Shown here: one piece after another, positions 13,601 to 22,429 of the stretch
Numbering within the stretch: the stretch's first letter is position 1
Layout: the number at the start of each line of letters is the position of its first letter
From: Henricia sp. BOLD:AAB3569
Lineage: Eukaryota; Echinodermata; Asteroidea; Spinulosida; Echinasteridae
DNA length: 64,000 nucleotides
Assembly: GCA_037783545.1 (NCBI GenBank)
Contig: JBBELK010001440.1
Coordinates: forward strand, 62,001-126,000
Direction: 5' to 3'
Made by a program: the position numbers and the translations under genes
The notes under the pieces: model-generated
The model's database searches: none
What the model was told of the DNA's origin: nothing
What the model saw: only the letters and a program-made list of their open reading frames with translations

Positions 13601-16484
13601 TTTCCTCCCATCAGTTTAGACCTATTTTGAGTACAAGAAAAATTCCTGTGTTCTGCCAGGAATTCCGTGTTCTGCCAGGAATTGTTTTGGAAGGTAATAC
13701 TAATAGCTTAAAGACAAATTACATGATTGGAAAACTTTAAAAAAACACCATTGCTGGGACGCAGCTTTATTCAGTGCATGGACTGTGCGTTTTGCGTTGT
13801 TGTTAAATCGAATAGCGCGCATACATGACGCGCACAATGCGATCTTCGCACACACAATTTCACACTGAGCCTCTTTGCGTGCACGTAGCTTTGAGAAAAA
13901 GCGGTGTGGAAGGAATTTTGAGTGAAATTCCCGCCATAATTACACGCGCGCAAAAGGCTGTGTAAAATCACTATTACAACAAATGCGCAAATTGCTCGAA
14001 GTGACAACACAATGAGCATCGTCATATAACGCATGTAGTTCATGCACTGACCGCGTCCTAGCTATGACGGGAAGGTTTCCATGGTATTGGAAAAGGTCTA
14101 TAGGGTGCATTAACAAGGGCTTTTAGATTGTCACATCAACTATGGACTGAGACATGGCGTCATCGCATCTCGGTTCACATATTTGATGCGACAGTCAAAA
14201 TTCCTTTAACATACCAACACTGGGCATATGGTGGTTTCACGCGTCGTCATCCTGCATACTTTCTGCACAATGATATAAAACACCAAAAAGTTAAATGCAT
14301 TCGTGAAGTAATTGTATTTTCAGCGTACAACAAATACTTGCCCTGGGTCATGTGGGTTGACGCTGCACAAATGGGAACATTCTGTCCTCATAGATGGGTC
14401 GAACTCGCCCTATGCCAAAAAAGGTTGGTTTGCCCAACGAGTGGGGTTGAATGCAGTGTTGAAAAATTGAACTCTTTCACTATTGCACAATGCTCACAGC
14501 AGCTCGAGTCTACTCCCAGGCCGGGTCTTCAATTAATTATGTCACAGATCTTGAAAAAAGAATTCTGTAATGAGAGAATAAGAGAAACTGTACCCGAGGC
14601 CACCATGGGCCGATTTCTAATTGTAAAATGATGCTTAAAGATAGTATACATGATTGGTAAACTGTTACAAATTGTTTTATATCCTGTGAGATGGAAGATA
14701 TGCATGATTAAAACCATCCTGAGCAAAAACCAGCTCCGTACTTCGTCTAACTTTTGAGAAAACAGTCAAAAAAGGGTTTGCAGTCATTTCACCCCAAAAC
14801 CATTTCGCCCCGAACCACGGTCTGTGCAAGAAGTGGTTTTGGGGCGAAGTAGCATTTGGGCGATGTAGTGATTTTGGGGCGAATTTAATTTTTGTCTCAT
14901 GAGATGAAAAATAATTGTTTTACTCATTTCTTAAAGACTATAGCACTTCAGACAAAATCATTCCAGGGGAAGTTTTCTATGGTCATCATGTTTATATAGT
15001 GTAAGTTAGGCGTAAATCTGAACATTTCTGATTTTCAAGATACCAACCATGTATACTGCCTTTAAATAAAATTAATCATCTATTTTAAAATCCCCTGCAG
15101 GTCTTGGCAATACCTGGCTATTCCCAGGCAAGCTGTAACATTTGTGAGGATTGTTGGCACTCGGAACACTGCAAATGAGGTGAGTTCAAATATTCAATAT
15201 CCCATTGTCTTTGTATCAGGGTTGTAGTCGAATCCACCACAAGTCCAGAGCCAATAAAATCACAAGTCCGTCACAAGTCCAGTATCAAGAAGCAAAGGAT
15301 GAACATGCACAAAAGAATGCCTTTGTTGGAGTTCATTTGAATAGCTTGTGACTTGAATTAAGACCCAGGGACTTGCGATGGACTTGTGAAGGCCTGTGAG
15401 GACATGTGATGGACTCGAATACAACCCTGCTTTGTATACTACAGTTTCATTTCATTTCATTTCATTTTATTATAAAAATCCTGGTAGGCCAAAGGCCAAA
15501 TTACGGTTTTTTTACAAACAAAAACAAACAAAAATCCAAATTACTCCAAAATTAAAACAATAATTACCAAGAACCACTAAAAATCATAATATTAAATTAA
15601 AACGAGGACTATAAAACATTGCACATACATATGCGAGCATTCACTTAAAATCATTCATTTAGTAACCGACTAAAATATGGTATTGAACTACGTTGAAACC
15701 GACGAGTCCGAGCATAAAAAGTCGTAAATTTACTACTGTTTCGCAGGTTGCGGACATGAGTCTCAAATCTGGTCGGGGGAATTAGGTCACTTGTCCGCAC
15801 TGACTGAGAAAGCCTTGCGGCAAACTTGCGGCAATGATCCTCCCTCCTAGCAGACAGAGACTCAAGCCCACAACCTGCAAGTGCTTCAACATAACTACAA
15901 TAATTCACACCAACAATGATCTTGTTAGACCTAACTTGAGATGAGAGAAAAATTGTGAGGGCCTTATCGGGATTCGAACCCGAGACCCCTGACTCACCGG
16001 GCAGACGCTCTACCAGCTGATCTATGAGGCACAGTTGGTACATGTATACCCCCTCAAGGGCTTGGGCAGTGTTTGCCACGTGAGGGCGCTGCTCTAGAGT
16101 GGAAATCTGTAGTGAGAAATGTTTGTGTTCGTGGGTATCACTCCTCCCCCCAAAAACGACCTAAAAAAAATCCTTTCAAATTCTTTAGATATTAAATTTG
16201 AGACACAGTGGGGGAACAGCAATGGAAGGGGTGTGGGGGGACCCTTTGTCACATATGCACCAAATGCATATTTTTGTAGAATTTTTTGAAATGTTTCTTG
16301 TATTAAACAGGTATTCCACTGTGTTCACTTTGAGTGCCCCGCCCAGTCAACCGAAACAGGCCCAGGGAGTGAGGATGGAGTGGTAGGGGCAGCCGGAGGG
16401 GACAACTACTCCCACAGAATGGCGTCAAATCCCAGCTCCCCCTCTGGACCGGGAGACCAGCATAGGGGATTACAAGGCATGTGA
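1498..16484 (+). CDS. BTBD9: BTBD9, complete gene, 10 coding exons, 604 aa
   Basis: BTB/POZ-domain protein 9, a cytosolic BTB-BACK protein thought to act as a Cullin-3 substrate adaptor; the animal orthologue is linked to restless legs, sleep and iron biology. Joined exons: 1498-1682, 3082-3442, 5150-5414, 5731-5953, 6505-6624, 8560-8669, 12227-12416, 13473-13580, 15101-15179, 16311-16484. All boundaries are GT-AG, all phases join, and the sum is 1815 nt including TGA, i.e. 604 aa against 612 in human. Order: BTB (about 30-105), BACK (about 140-245), then two related discoidin (F5/8 C)-like halves (about 285-415 and 425-560), each with a LL(D/N)GD..NYD motif, an LLWD motif and a RIVGT.NT..(K/E)VFH motif. 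The start MSDSH aligns with the human MSNSH start. A 5' UTR exon may exist upstream. I see no frame damage. Recognition is from remembered family sequence. Confidence 0.96.
2086..2428. mobile_element. MITE with TATACACCAATCCGG ends, in BTBD9 intron 1
   Basis: Inverted ends of about 55 bp (left from TATACACCAATCCGG, right ending CGGATTGGTGTATA), both running into a CCGCCATAGCTGGGGGGC block. TA on both sides suggests a TA target. The interior has a short tandem of GCGGGCGCGTCGCGT units near 2240-2280. No ORF. Confidence 0.8.
3082..3442 (+). CDS. BTBD9: BTBD9 coding exon 2: BTB end and BACK start
   Basis: 361 nt after a CCCCCAG acceptor, codons 62-182. It begins RALLFGGMRES, continues through the BTB helices (LLKYIYTGR) and the 3-box/BACK entry (LAHKYGF, VASLYSL), and ends ...SFLSLSE at a GAG|GTAAGG donor, phase 0. 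Confidence 0.95.
3745..4060 (+). mobile_element. tRNA-headed SINE, family 1 (full length)
   Basis: Starts with a tRNA-like head: A-box TGGTCTAGTGGG, B-box GGGTTCAAGCC, anticodon-arm-like GCGGGACTCCCAATC. A non-tRNA body (TGGGCAAGGCACTTAATCCC, then AACTAGGTGGCTGCTGG-type sequence) and a (TTA)n tail at 4043-4060 follow. A second full copy on the other strand is at 55130-55462. In BTBD9 intron 2, sense orientation. Confidence 0.88.
4537..4708 (+). mobile_element. tRNA-headed SINE, family 2
   Basis: Head GGCTTCATAGCTCAATTGG with B-box GGTTTGAATCC, followed by the body AGTTGCTTTTCAATGCATCC. It closely matches 24601-24760. The acceptor stem does not pair, so it is a SINE and not a tRNA gene. Confidence 0.75.
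5150..5414 (+). CDS. BTBD9: BTBD9 coding exon 3: BACK domain
   Basis: 265 nt after a TTGCAACAG acceptor, starting VALKDVISRDSF. It carries the BACK signature IRLPLM and LLNVVRPTKLLS, ends in phase 1, and splices to complete a Val codon. No stop or indel is seen. Confidence 0.95.
5499..5612 (+). repeat. Half copy of the foldback family (GTTGATAGCAATGGTAACAAA)
   Basis: Shares GTGTTGATAGCAATGGTAAC and the CCGTCCAAAATGGTA segment with one arm of the complete palindromic copy at 16588-17158. Other partial copies: 11780-12075, 39130-39362, 42510-42790. In BTBD9 intron 3. Confidence 0.65.
5731..5953 (+). CDS. BTBD9: BTBD9 coding exon 4: first discoidin-like repeat, start
   Basis: 223 nt after CTACACAG. 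It encodes LLDGDCTNYDLDRGFTRHPI and ends IRLLLWDRDMR at AG|GTAATT (phase 2). This is the N-terminal half of the first of the two related C-terminal repeats. Confidence 0.95.
6280..6380. repeat. SINE-body fragment
   Basis: The segment GGTTAAGTGCCTTGCTTTAG with flanking GAACC/CCTGCAACCCC matches the SINE tRNA-body boundary in reverse; a sister fragment is at 13337-13437. Truncated, inside BTBD9 intron 4. Confidence 0.5.
6505..6624 (+). CDS. BTBD9: BTBD9 coding exon 5
   Basis: 120 nt after a C-rich tract ending CCTTCCAG. It encodes SYSYYIDASIDEQDWVRVVD and RSWQTLFFPPRVCR, phase 2 in and out, donor GTCAGT. Confidence 0.95.
6963..7221 (+). mobile_element. Putative SINE with (ATT)n tail
   Basis: About 260 bp ending in ATTATTATTATT, preceded by moderately GC-rich sequence (GTGGTGGCCGGACGGCTGCA). 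The tail resembles the family 1 SINE tail, but the head has no clear A/B boxes. In BTBD9 intron 5. Confidence 0.4.
7630..8077. mobile_element. MITE family GGGTAATTCCCAAAATTAGG, copy 1
   Basis: Terminal inverted repeats of about 30 bp (GGGTAATTCCCAAAATTAGG at left, its complement at 8047-8077). The inner sequence is AT-rich with TTTGGTGTCCC motifs. Copies at 20219-20657 (nearly full) and 37146-37432 (3'-truncated); diverged relatives at 58968-59186 and 61590-61660. In BTBD9 intron 5. No ORF. Confidence 0.85.
8560..8669 (+). CDS. BTBD9: BTBD9 coding exon 6: end of first discoidin-like repeat
   Basis: 110 nt after CCGCAG. It encodes FIRIVGTRNTVNKVFHIVAF then ECMYTDKTLPLERGLI, phase 1 out, donor GTACAT. 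Confidence 0.95.
8888..9395. mobile_element. TTAA MITE with internal TTCGCCC minisatellite, copy 1
   Basis: Ends TTAAAGGCAGTATACAT and its complement ATGTATACTATCTTTAA. The centre (about 9060-9245) is a run of roughly 17-bp units of the form ATTTCGCCCAAGTGCC / CTTCGCCCCAAAACC. Copies at 14634-15066 and 55912-56428 have the same ends but different numbers of central units. In BTBD9 intron 6. Confidence 0.88.
9583..10084. repeat. Inverted-repeat family flanking the LINE remnant, left copy
   Basis: Contains CAAGTCTACGCC and CACCAATAATTCAA, and then sequence matching, in reverse orientation, 11485-11770 on the other side of the RT remnant. A third copy lies at 60690-61220. Internally palindromic (AATTATTGGTGGACCACCAATAATT at the centre). 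Confidence 0.65.
10085..11480 (-). pseudogene. Degenerate non-LTR (CR1/L2/jockey-like) reverse transcriptase remnant
   Basis: Antisense within BTBD9 intron 6. Reading the minus strand: a pre-RT segment near 11300 (FAPVTKQEVIDIVQKL), GDPKLVNNYRPISVLNAF near 10640, QFGF.EKHSTVHAII near 10490, GPLLFSIDIDDVD near 10300, FADNSNLF at about 10240 (the catalytic YADD box with Asp mutated to Asn), and ANKLSLNLKKTNYMVF near 10110. Stops and frameshifts separate these blocks, and about 380 bp of unrelated sequence (roughly 10800-11170) interrupts it. It is dead and 5'-truncated. Confidence 0.85.
11485..11770. repeat. Inverted-repeat family flanking the LINE remnant, right copy
   Basis: Reverse-orientation partner of 9583-10084 (shared AGTTATTCGCTTTCAGATGA and GCCAATAATTTGAGG-type sequence). 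Confidence 0.65.
11780..12075 (-). repeat. Half copy of the foldback family
   Basis: Shares CCTTGTAGACATTTCAGCC, CCATGCAT and GTTACCATTGCTATCAACAC with the left arm at 16588-16870. It ends about 150 bp before BTBD9 exon 7 without affecting its acceptor. Confidence 0.7.
12227..12416 (+). CDS. BTBD9: BTBD9 coding exon 7: second discoidin-like repeat, start
   Basis: 190 nt after TTTTTTGCAG. It encodes CVIEGVSRSRNALLNGDTKN, then YDWDSGYTCHQLGSGSIVVQ, and is nearly identical to the vertebrate sequence. The donor AG|GTGAGC is phase 2. It follows the longest BTBD9 intron (3.6 kb), which contains the LINE remnant. Confidence 0.95.
12417..13472. other. BTBD9 intron 7
   Basis: Mostly unannotated unique-looking sequence. 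13337-13437 is a SINE-body fragment (GGGGTTAAGCGCTTTGC, CAAACCCACAACC). No hidden exon is needed, because exons 7 and 8 join in phase. Confidence 0.6.
13473..13580 (+). CDS. BTBD9: BTBD9 coding exon 8
   Basis: 108 nt after TTTGTCCAG. It encodes MLLWDCDARTYSYTVEVSTD and ITWVKVADKTKETCR, donor GTAAGT, phase 2. The intron positions in the two discoidin-like halves do not match each other. Confidence 0.94.
13703..14633. other. Intronic repeat-like stretch in BTBD9 intron 8
   Basis: Opens with TTAAAGACAAATTACATG, resembling the foldback-family end at 16517. CpG-containing, transposon-like sequence follows (CGCGCATACATGACGCGC). A 167-codon plus-strand open frame at 14128-14631 has no recognisable domain and no splice logic; I treat it as chance. 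Confidence 0.4.
14634..15066. mobile_element. TTAA MITE with TTCGCCC minisatellite, copy 2
   Basis: Ends TTAAAGATAGTATACATG and CATGTATACTGCCTTTAA; opposite orientation to copy 1. The central array is shorter (about 14790-14885). It ends 34 bp before BTBD9 exon 9. Confidence 0.88.
15101..15179 (+). CDS. BTBD9: BTBD9 coding exon 9
   Basis: 79 nt after CCCCTGCAG. It encodes SWQYLAIPRQ and FVRIVGTRNTANE, donor GAG|GTGAGT, phase 0. It lies 34 bp behind a 430-bp MITE, which evidently left the acceptor intact. Confidence 0.94.
15180..16310. other. BTBD9 intron 9
   Basis: 15195-15430 holds an imperfect palindromic, transposon-like stretch based on CACAAGTCC / GGACTTGTGA. 15440-15600 is A/T-rich. 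15651-16079 is a minus-strand open frame produced by a tRNA-headed SINE. None is coding. Confidence 0.5.
15957..16030 (-). mobile_element. tRNA-like SINE head, family 3
   Basis: On the minus strand: GCCTCATAGATCAGCTGG (A-box), TAGAGC, CTCGGGTTCGAATCCCGA (perfect T-arm and B-box). The acceptor stem pairs at only 5-6 of 7 positions and the anticodon stem is broken, so this is a tRNA-derived element and not a tRNA gene. Confidence 0.6.
16311..16484 (+). CDS. BTBD9: BTBD9 coding exon 10: C-terminus and stop
   Basis: After TATTAAACAG this exon encodes VFHCVHFECP and then a divergent Gly/Ser/Pro-rich tail, ending at TGA 16482-16484. Human BTBD9 also ends in a low-complexity Ser/Gly tail, so the loss of similarity after the FEC motif is expected. 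Confidence 0.92.
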   Translation, partial: VFHCVHFECPAQSTETGPGSEDGVVGAAGGDNYSHRMASNPSSPSGPGDQHRGLQGM

Positions 16485-16587
16485 TGAGGGAGGGGAGAAC
16501 ACCCAGGGACTTCAGGGTTAAAGACAGGTTACATGATTGGAAAACGTTTGAAAACAGGAACAGCAGCATTATTACATAACTAAAGAA

Positions 16588-17158
16588 TAATGCCTTGTTG
16601 AAATTTCAACCACATAGATGCAGTAATACTTCAAAAAACCTGACCAAATCCATGCATGGTTTATGTGTTGAATAAATAGTAAAAAAATAATTTGCGAACG
16701 ATATTTTTGAAAAAAGCACCTTCAGTTGGACATTTCTCCCACAAAGGTACCATTTTACACAGGCAAAAGTATGTGGTGTTTGTTACCATTGCTATCAACA
16801 CTTAGTCAGGTTTTTCTTGTCAACTTTAGAAGTAAAATTTTGAGTCACTCCAAATAACGTAATGGGACTTGAAAGCCCATATGTATATCATTTGCAATGA
16901 CCAAAATGTTTACTTCATGAGTTGACAAAACAAAATTACTCAATGTGTTGATAGCAATGGTAACAAACACCACATGAAGTTATTTCTGTCCAAGATGGTA
17001 CTTTTTGTAAGAAATTAACAACTGCAGGTGGTTTTTAAAAAAAACGTGCGCGCACACACATTTTTTACCATTCACGTAACACAAAAAAACCATGCATGGA
17101 TTTTAAAGGTTTTCTGAAGCATTGATGTATCTATGTAGCTGAAATTTTTGCAGGCTAG
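16588..17158. mobile_element. Complete foldback (long inverted repeat) element behind BTBD9
   Basis: Left arm 16588-16870 and right arm 16890-17158 are inverted copies (for example TTGTTGAAATTTCAACC at left, GTAGCTGAAATTTTTGCAGG at right; GTTACCATTGCTATCAACAC at left, its complement at right). The loop is about 20-30 bp. Possible outer end GTTAAAGACAGGTTACATG near 16517. It starts about 100 bp after the BTBD9 stop, so it may lie in the 3' UTR, where it would form a hairpin of roughly 280 bp. Confidence 0.8.
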
Positions 17159-17839
17159 TTTACCAACATTCCTCTTGAGACATGTTATGCCCTTAAAGTG
17201 TTTTATCTTGCAAATGATATATTGGCCTTTAACCCTTAGCCTGCTGTATTATTTTGTGTGCACTATTCCAGTGCCGCTGGACATTTAAAATAGACCCTAA
17301 TCAGACGGAGGGCATTTACTATGTGAAGGAGTGCATTTAGAGAAAAATGCAAAATAACAAAATTGTTTCTTATGAAATTTCCAATCTGATGATACTGAAA
17401 TATCTGCTAAGTGCAGGAATGCGCAATTTATGATTGTTGGAAAATCAATGAAACAAAATAAGATAAAAACTCTTAAAACCACTTTGAGCGCTCCACCGCC
17501 CTTCCTCGCTCCCCACGGCTGATTTCCACCGGGGTCGTTGTCAGAATCTGTCCCATCATTTTCATGCCATGCACGTACTGCGTACCTTCATTTTCGTTAG
17601 AATCACTCGGGAAAAAAGCTCTTCTAAGTCCGATCTCCCAAATCAGAGTCCCCAAAAATCTCCTGAAATGCCGCTTGGGCATTTAGGGTTTACACCTATT
17701 GCTTTAGCAGTCCTCAGCGCACGGAATTTCAGTCGTAAAATATGAAACATTTTGTCAAAAAAGTTTGCCTTTTTGCTGTTGCAGAGTGTTAGTCATGTAT
17801 TTACATGTAGCTGTCTGCAAGGCTGGATCCGAATTAGTG

Positions 17840-17872
<33 letters not shown>

Positions 17873-19030
17873 ATGCTGTTTTTAAGGACTGTAATTGTCC
17901 GCCCATAACAACGGCATAGCCACAGCCAAAGCCACTAATTCGGATCCAGCCTAAGTACCCAGGTTTAGGTCGGGGGTAAATATTTACCCATAATTTCTTT
18001 ACTAAACTTGCACAATGCATGCAGGCGACTCCAATTTCCGTCAGCGTGCAGGGAAAAAAATCGTTCGGCGACAGCAGGCTAAGGGTTAATAAAGAGAATC
18101 TCAAGCTAGGCCAGTCTATCTGTTCTTAACCTAGCCAGGGAATTGAGGAGTCGCCCGTTTGGGGTCAAATCTTGCCCAGTTCACCCTTAACCTTTAGCAT
18201 GCTATTGGCGACTCCGGTCGCCATGCAGTACATGCAAAAGGATATATAAATTGCAGCAGGTTAAGGGTTAACTCACCAATGAGGGAAGGACACACAGGCT
18301 TAGGCAAATCCTCTCTCGAGTCGAGTAGAAGCATTCCAAGTCGGAATCGCGATTCCAGATTTTTGAAGAATCGATTTCGGGTAGGAATCTAGATTTGATT
18401 CCTAGTGATAGCTTGCCGATTCCAGAAATTACCCAGCAATTCCGAAGCCAAAATACTCGACTTCTGCAAGAGCCTCTGATAATTTCCACGTTATAAGGAA
18501 CTTGTGAGGCACAGACCGGCATCATTTCATGAACATTTACATAGTGTCATCCGGTGCCAATAATTAGGTCGTCGTCTGCACAATATGTAGTACATGTACT
18601 GTCAATGCACACACACTTAAACACGCTCGGTATATTTAATGTTTTCCTGTAAAAAATGGAAACGATTCCATTATTAGATTATTTTATGGAATTGGAGTCG
18701 ACTCTGAAAATGCTGGAGTCACCTTACTCACCTAAGCCTACAAGGTACTAGTGCATAAAATATTAAAGAGATCTAAAAACACTTGTGGGAGTCAACTACC
18801 TCCAGAAAAGCACACAAATGCTGCACTTGTTTTCCTTCTTTAGTGGAAGACTGCTTGATTTATATCTGTGTTCATCATACATGTAAGACCTATTTGTGAC
18901 CCATTCTGGCGAATGGATGTCGCCCAGTCTGGGCTGAGGTTTTGCAACTGTAATTAGTGGTGGATCCAGGCCCATTAAAATGTGAAAATATAATTGACAT
19001 TCTGGACAGTACCCACCCAGGTACTGCCTG
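17159..19030. other. Intergenic stretch after the foldback element
   Basis: Apart from the 17821-17952 MITE, it contains a self-complementary stretch at 18300-18470 (AAGTCG, AATCGCGATTCC, AATCGATTT motifs) that looks like a degenerate palindromic element. No supported gene. Confidence 0.45.
17821..17952. mobile_element. Small MITE with (CTGTTG)n core
   Basis: Ends GGCTGGATCCGAATTAGTGG and its complement (TTCGGATCCAGCC at right), 132 bp in all. A CTGTTG microsatellite lies at about 17840-17872, immediately inside the left end. Confidence 0.85.
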
Positions 19031-19034
19031 GAAT

Positions 19035-19560
19035 TTTCATCGACATTGCAACTGGAAGCAACTAGTGGCAACTGGAAGCAACTGATCAGTTGCTTACTTA
19101 TAACTACTGGGAACTGGAAAAATCCTGGTTGCCGCAGTTGTCCATGTTCTACTTTCTGGCAACTAGTCGTACCCAGTTGCGGTAAGTTGCGTCGATGTAC
19201 GCGTACTTGCAACAAGTTGCTGTCAGTTGCTCGCGTGCATCTGATCACATACCTACACATCGACAGCAACTGCAAGCAACAGTTGCTTCCAGTTGCAAGG
19301 TCGGTGTACAATAAACTCTCGTTATAACAACCCCTGATATAAAGCTCCTTTTTCTAAGTCCCAGCCAGTATTCTCTGCATTTGTGTATGCACTTGTTATA
19401 GGACTCTCTGGATATAAAGCTCAAATTATTTCGGACCCTTGAAGAGCGCTATAATGAGAGTTTACTGTACTCTAGGCTTTACCGAGTTGCAATGTCGATG
19501 TGCGCGCTCTGGAAATGTAGACATGGCTAGATGCTCCCAGTTGCCGCTAGTTGCAACAGT
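19035..19560. repeat. CAACTGG/GTTGC-rich element split by a pogo-type MITE
   Basis: Dense GCAACTGGAAGCAACT and AGTTGC words in both orientations at 19035-19300 resume at 19480-19560 after the insertion at 19309-19467, so one element was interrupted. Confidence 0.65.
19309..19467. mobile_element. pogo/Tc1-type MITE, copy 1
   Basis: Ends CAATAAACTCTCGTTATAA and TATAATGAGAGTTTACTG, flanked by TA (19307-19308 and 19468-19469). The interior carries GATATAAAGCTC repeats. A 3'-truncated second copy starts at 38402. The CAGTAAA-type end with TA target is typical of pogo/Tigger-derived MITEs. Confidence 0.85.
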
Positions 19561-20218
19561 AAATGATTGATAGGTGCATTAGGCTTTAATCAGCCGCTGA
19601 TTTCTGGGACTACAGTACTTATAAAACATTGGCCTAGACTGTGCAACATCCAACTATTTTTGCCAGAACGGGTCACATTTTGGAATTTAGATGTAAATAA
19701 CGAAAATTCCCCTTAGAGATGTCATTGCCAGATCAATCCAAATTATGGGAATTATCTGGTTTGAAACATCATTTTACAATTACAATGTAAGGTTCTTCGA
19801 ATTTTTCTTCTCTATATGCGTGATTTTAATAGGTAAAGGGCCATAGTTTGAATAAAATATTGATTTGTGTGCAAATTAGATTATTTGAATTTTTAAATTA
19901 AAAATTGCAGAATTTGCAGTGTTATGGAAATTGAGCGTGTAATAAAATAAAAAGGTTTAGGATTTTTTTGGCAAAATTTTGAAATTAATGGGTTTAATAG
20001 CTAAGTACTGTATGATTCTATATATTTTTGTGGTCAGTAGTAGACCTCACATCAAGTCCTCTAAAATATACCCATGCCGAGCAACAAAGAAACGCATACA
20101 TTTTCTCCACTTTTTGCTTGAAAAAGTATTCAGTCTGGGAGTTGGGATTTTCAGCATACAGATCCTTTATGCAGTCATGCATAATGAAGCTGTCTTCTAC
20201 ATATTTGGGTAGATATCA

Positions 20219-20657
20219 AAATTACGGTTCCAAAATGTTTGGTGTCCCAGTTACGTACGACACTTTCTGCTTCAAAAATCACCACTTATGACCACAAATT
20301 CTCAGTAATGGACTGTGGCCTGTGATTATATGGGGCAGCATAATTTTCTTAAATATTTGGTTTTCTGATTCCTGAAAAATATTCAAAACAAAAGACCATA
20401 AACGCTTATAATTTGTTCCATGGTATTGAATAGGAGTTTGGTGTCCCGGGTTACCTACGCCAATGAAAATTGGCTGTAGAATGAGTTTGCATTAACCTTG
20501 GTGCCATATCTACACACAAACATTAAATTTGAGTGTCATTTGTTCAAATAAAAATAATTATTTTCTACTTTCAATTTTCTACTTTCAATCATTAAAAACA
20601 CTTGGAAATCTTAAAAAGCATGTCACACTTTTGGACCCCTAATTTTGGGAATTACCC
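20219..20657. mobile_element. MITE family GGGTAATTCCC, copy 2
   Basis: Collinear with 7630-8077 (shared CCAAAATGTTTGGTGTCCC, AATAGGAGTTTGGTGTCCC); the left end is degenerate and the right end GGGAATTACCCC is intact. Confidence 0.85.
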
Positions 20658-21163
20658 CTTTCAAGGCTAAATTAATTACAAAAGAAATTTGAAAATTTGA
20701 AAATTTTATACACGTATTTCTTTTGTTGCTCGGTATAGAAATATTTCCGCAAAATATTTATGGATAGTTAATTTACACTTTGCAAATGTTCATACTCACT
20801 GTATTTGATTGTAGTTCTTTAAAGGTTAGGGCTGGATCTTGCTTCACACAAGGAATGCAAATTCGATGCTTACGGCAATTTCCCTGCTGCAAATTTGCAA
20901 AAAGTTTCGATTTTTTTTAAACGTTTCAAAATCTTCGCTGTAAAATTGTTGATGTCGTATGATATTCGTTAGAAGCATTTAACTGGCCCTGACACTGCAC
21001 AAAAATCTTTTACTGATCTTACAAAATGGCTCCGATTTTGTTTCATTTTTAAAACTTATTAACTGAAATACTATTACAAATAAGTGCCTTTGTAAGAGGC
21101 TCTTGTTAGGAAATAAGTTACATTTGTGACTAATTTTTGGTTTACGAAAAAGTTGGGATATCA

Positions 21164-21653
21164 TTGAAGACGGAGGCTCGTCAATACACCACGAACAAAT
21201 TCGTGCCACGAATTTCACCGCGATCCATACTTTGCCTGAGTAGGACAGCTGCTCTTACAAACCCAGAGGGTGGAGGCTCATTATTTATGCGAGCTCATCA
21301 CGGTGTGTTTATGCGTTGCTAGGCTAATTGATTCATGCGCGCGCGCGCTTATTGTATGTCGTTTGAACCAAAGAGTTCCCACGGTCAATTCAACCATGAC
21401 ACCTTGAAGCAAATCTGACCATATCTGTAATATAATGTGAAAATGGCTGAAACTAAATTTGTGTTTTCTGTGATAAATTTGATTTCAAAAAGATACACAC
21501 CCCATTTGCAGAATGGACGAGGCTAAGATAGCCTGTATCATGGCCCTACACCCTCTGGGACCGTAAGAGCGGCTGCCAGGGCAAAGTATGGAGCGTGGTA
21601 AAATTCGTGGCACGAATTTGTCTGTCGTGCATTGACGAGCCTACGTCTTTAAG
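21164..21653. mobile_element. Long member of the AGGCTCGTCA hairpin MITE family
   Basis: Inverted ends GGAGGCTCGTCAATACACC and GCATTGACGAGCCT, then an inner inverted pair (AAATTCGTGCCACGAATTT). An interior of about 390 bp is absent from the short copies at 51777-51914 and 63280-63413. Probable parent or less-deleted form. Confidence 0.8.
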
Positions 21654-22205
21654 TAGAAAAAATGTAAATGTGATGTTTATTTCAAGGCAAACTTGCATAA
21701 TGTAGCACATAAGTACACTGGTATACCATTCATAAAAAACTGTATTTAAAACAGGAAAATCTGTGTGATATTCAGGAATTTCAAATTTTTACCAAAAACG
21801 AGTGTCTCTTTTGTGATATAATTTGCAAATGAAAAGACGTTTGACGTAATACAGTGACTCAATATCTAAATCCAGGTTGCCAGTGTCAATTTGAAATTTG
21901 TCAATAAATTACATATAATGCCGCCCCCTAGTTATTCTCAATATAGCTTCACAGCCACCAAAAAGTGTAAAATCCGGTGAGGAAAAACATTTAAATTTTT
22001 TTGGGGAAAATAGTTACAATGTAAGCCCCTTGAATTTTTCTATTATGTTAAAAACAACTGTTTTCATTAGGCTTTTAGTGGTATATGGAAATTTGTTTTT
22101 CTGTGAATGCTTCACATTCATTTGTATTTTGAATTTGTGTGCATTAACTGATTTAAAAAAAATAAGTTCTTGGATATTGAAATTTGTCATTGGAACTTGG
22201 CCGTA

Positions 22206-22384
22206 CAGTGAAACCTGCTATTAAGGCCACCTTGATAAACAGGCCACCTGCATATAGTGGCCACCCACCTTTGGTCCCAAATGCCATGTGTATAATGCTT
22301 AAGAAACCTCTATAAAGAGGCCACCTCTTTATAGTGGCCAGTTTTTACAATCCCGAGAGTGGCCACTATATACAAGTTTCGCTG
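22206..22384. mobile_element. pogo/Tc1-type MITE, second family
   Basis: Ends CAGTGAAACCTGCTATTAAG and CAAGTTTCGCTG with TA at 22204-22205 and 22385-22386. The interior has repeated AGGCCACC / GTGGCCA words. Confidence 0.85.
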
Positions 22385-22429
22385 TACTTAAGCGCAACTT
22401 GCCCTTTTCATTCCGTGTATGTACCGGTA

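Noticed and set aside
14128..14631. 167-codon plus-strand open frame in BTBD9 intron 8
   Set aside because: No domain, no splice logic, overlaps the start of a MITE, and BTBD9 exons 8 and 9 join in phase without it.
15651..16079. 142-codon minus-strand open frame
   Set aside because: Its core is the translation of a tRNA-like SINE head, a common false gene.
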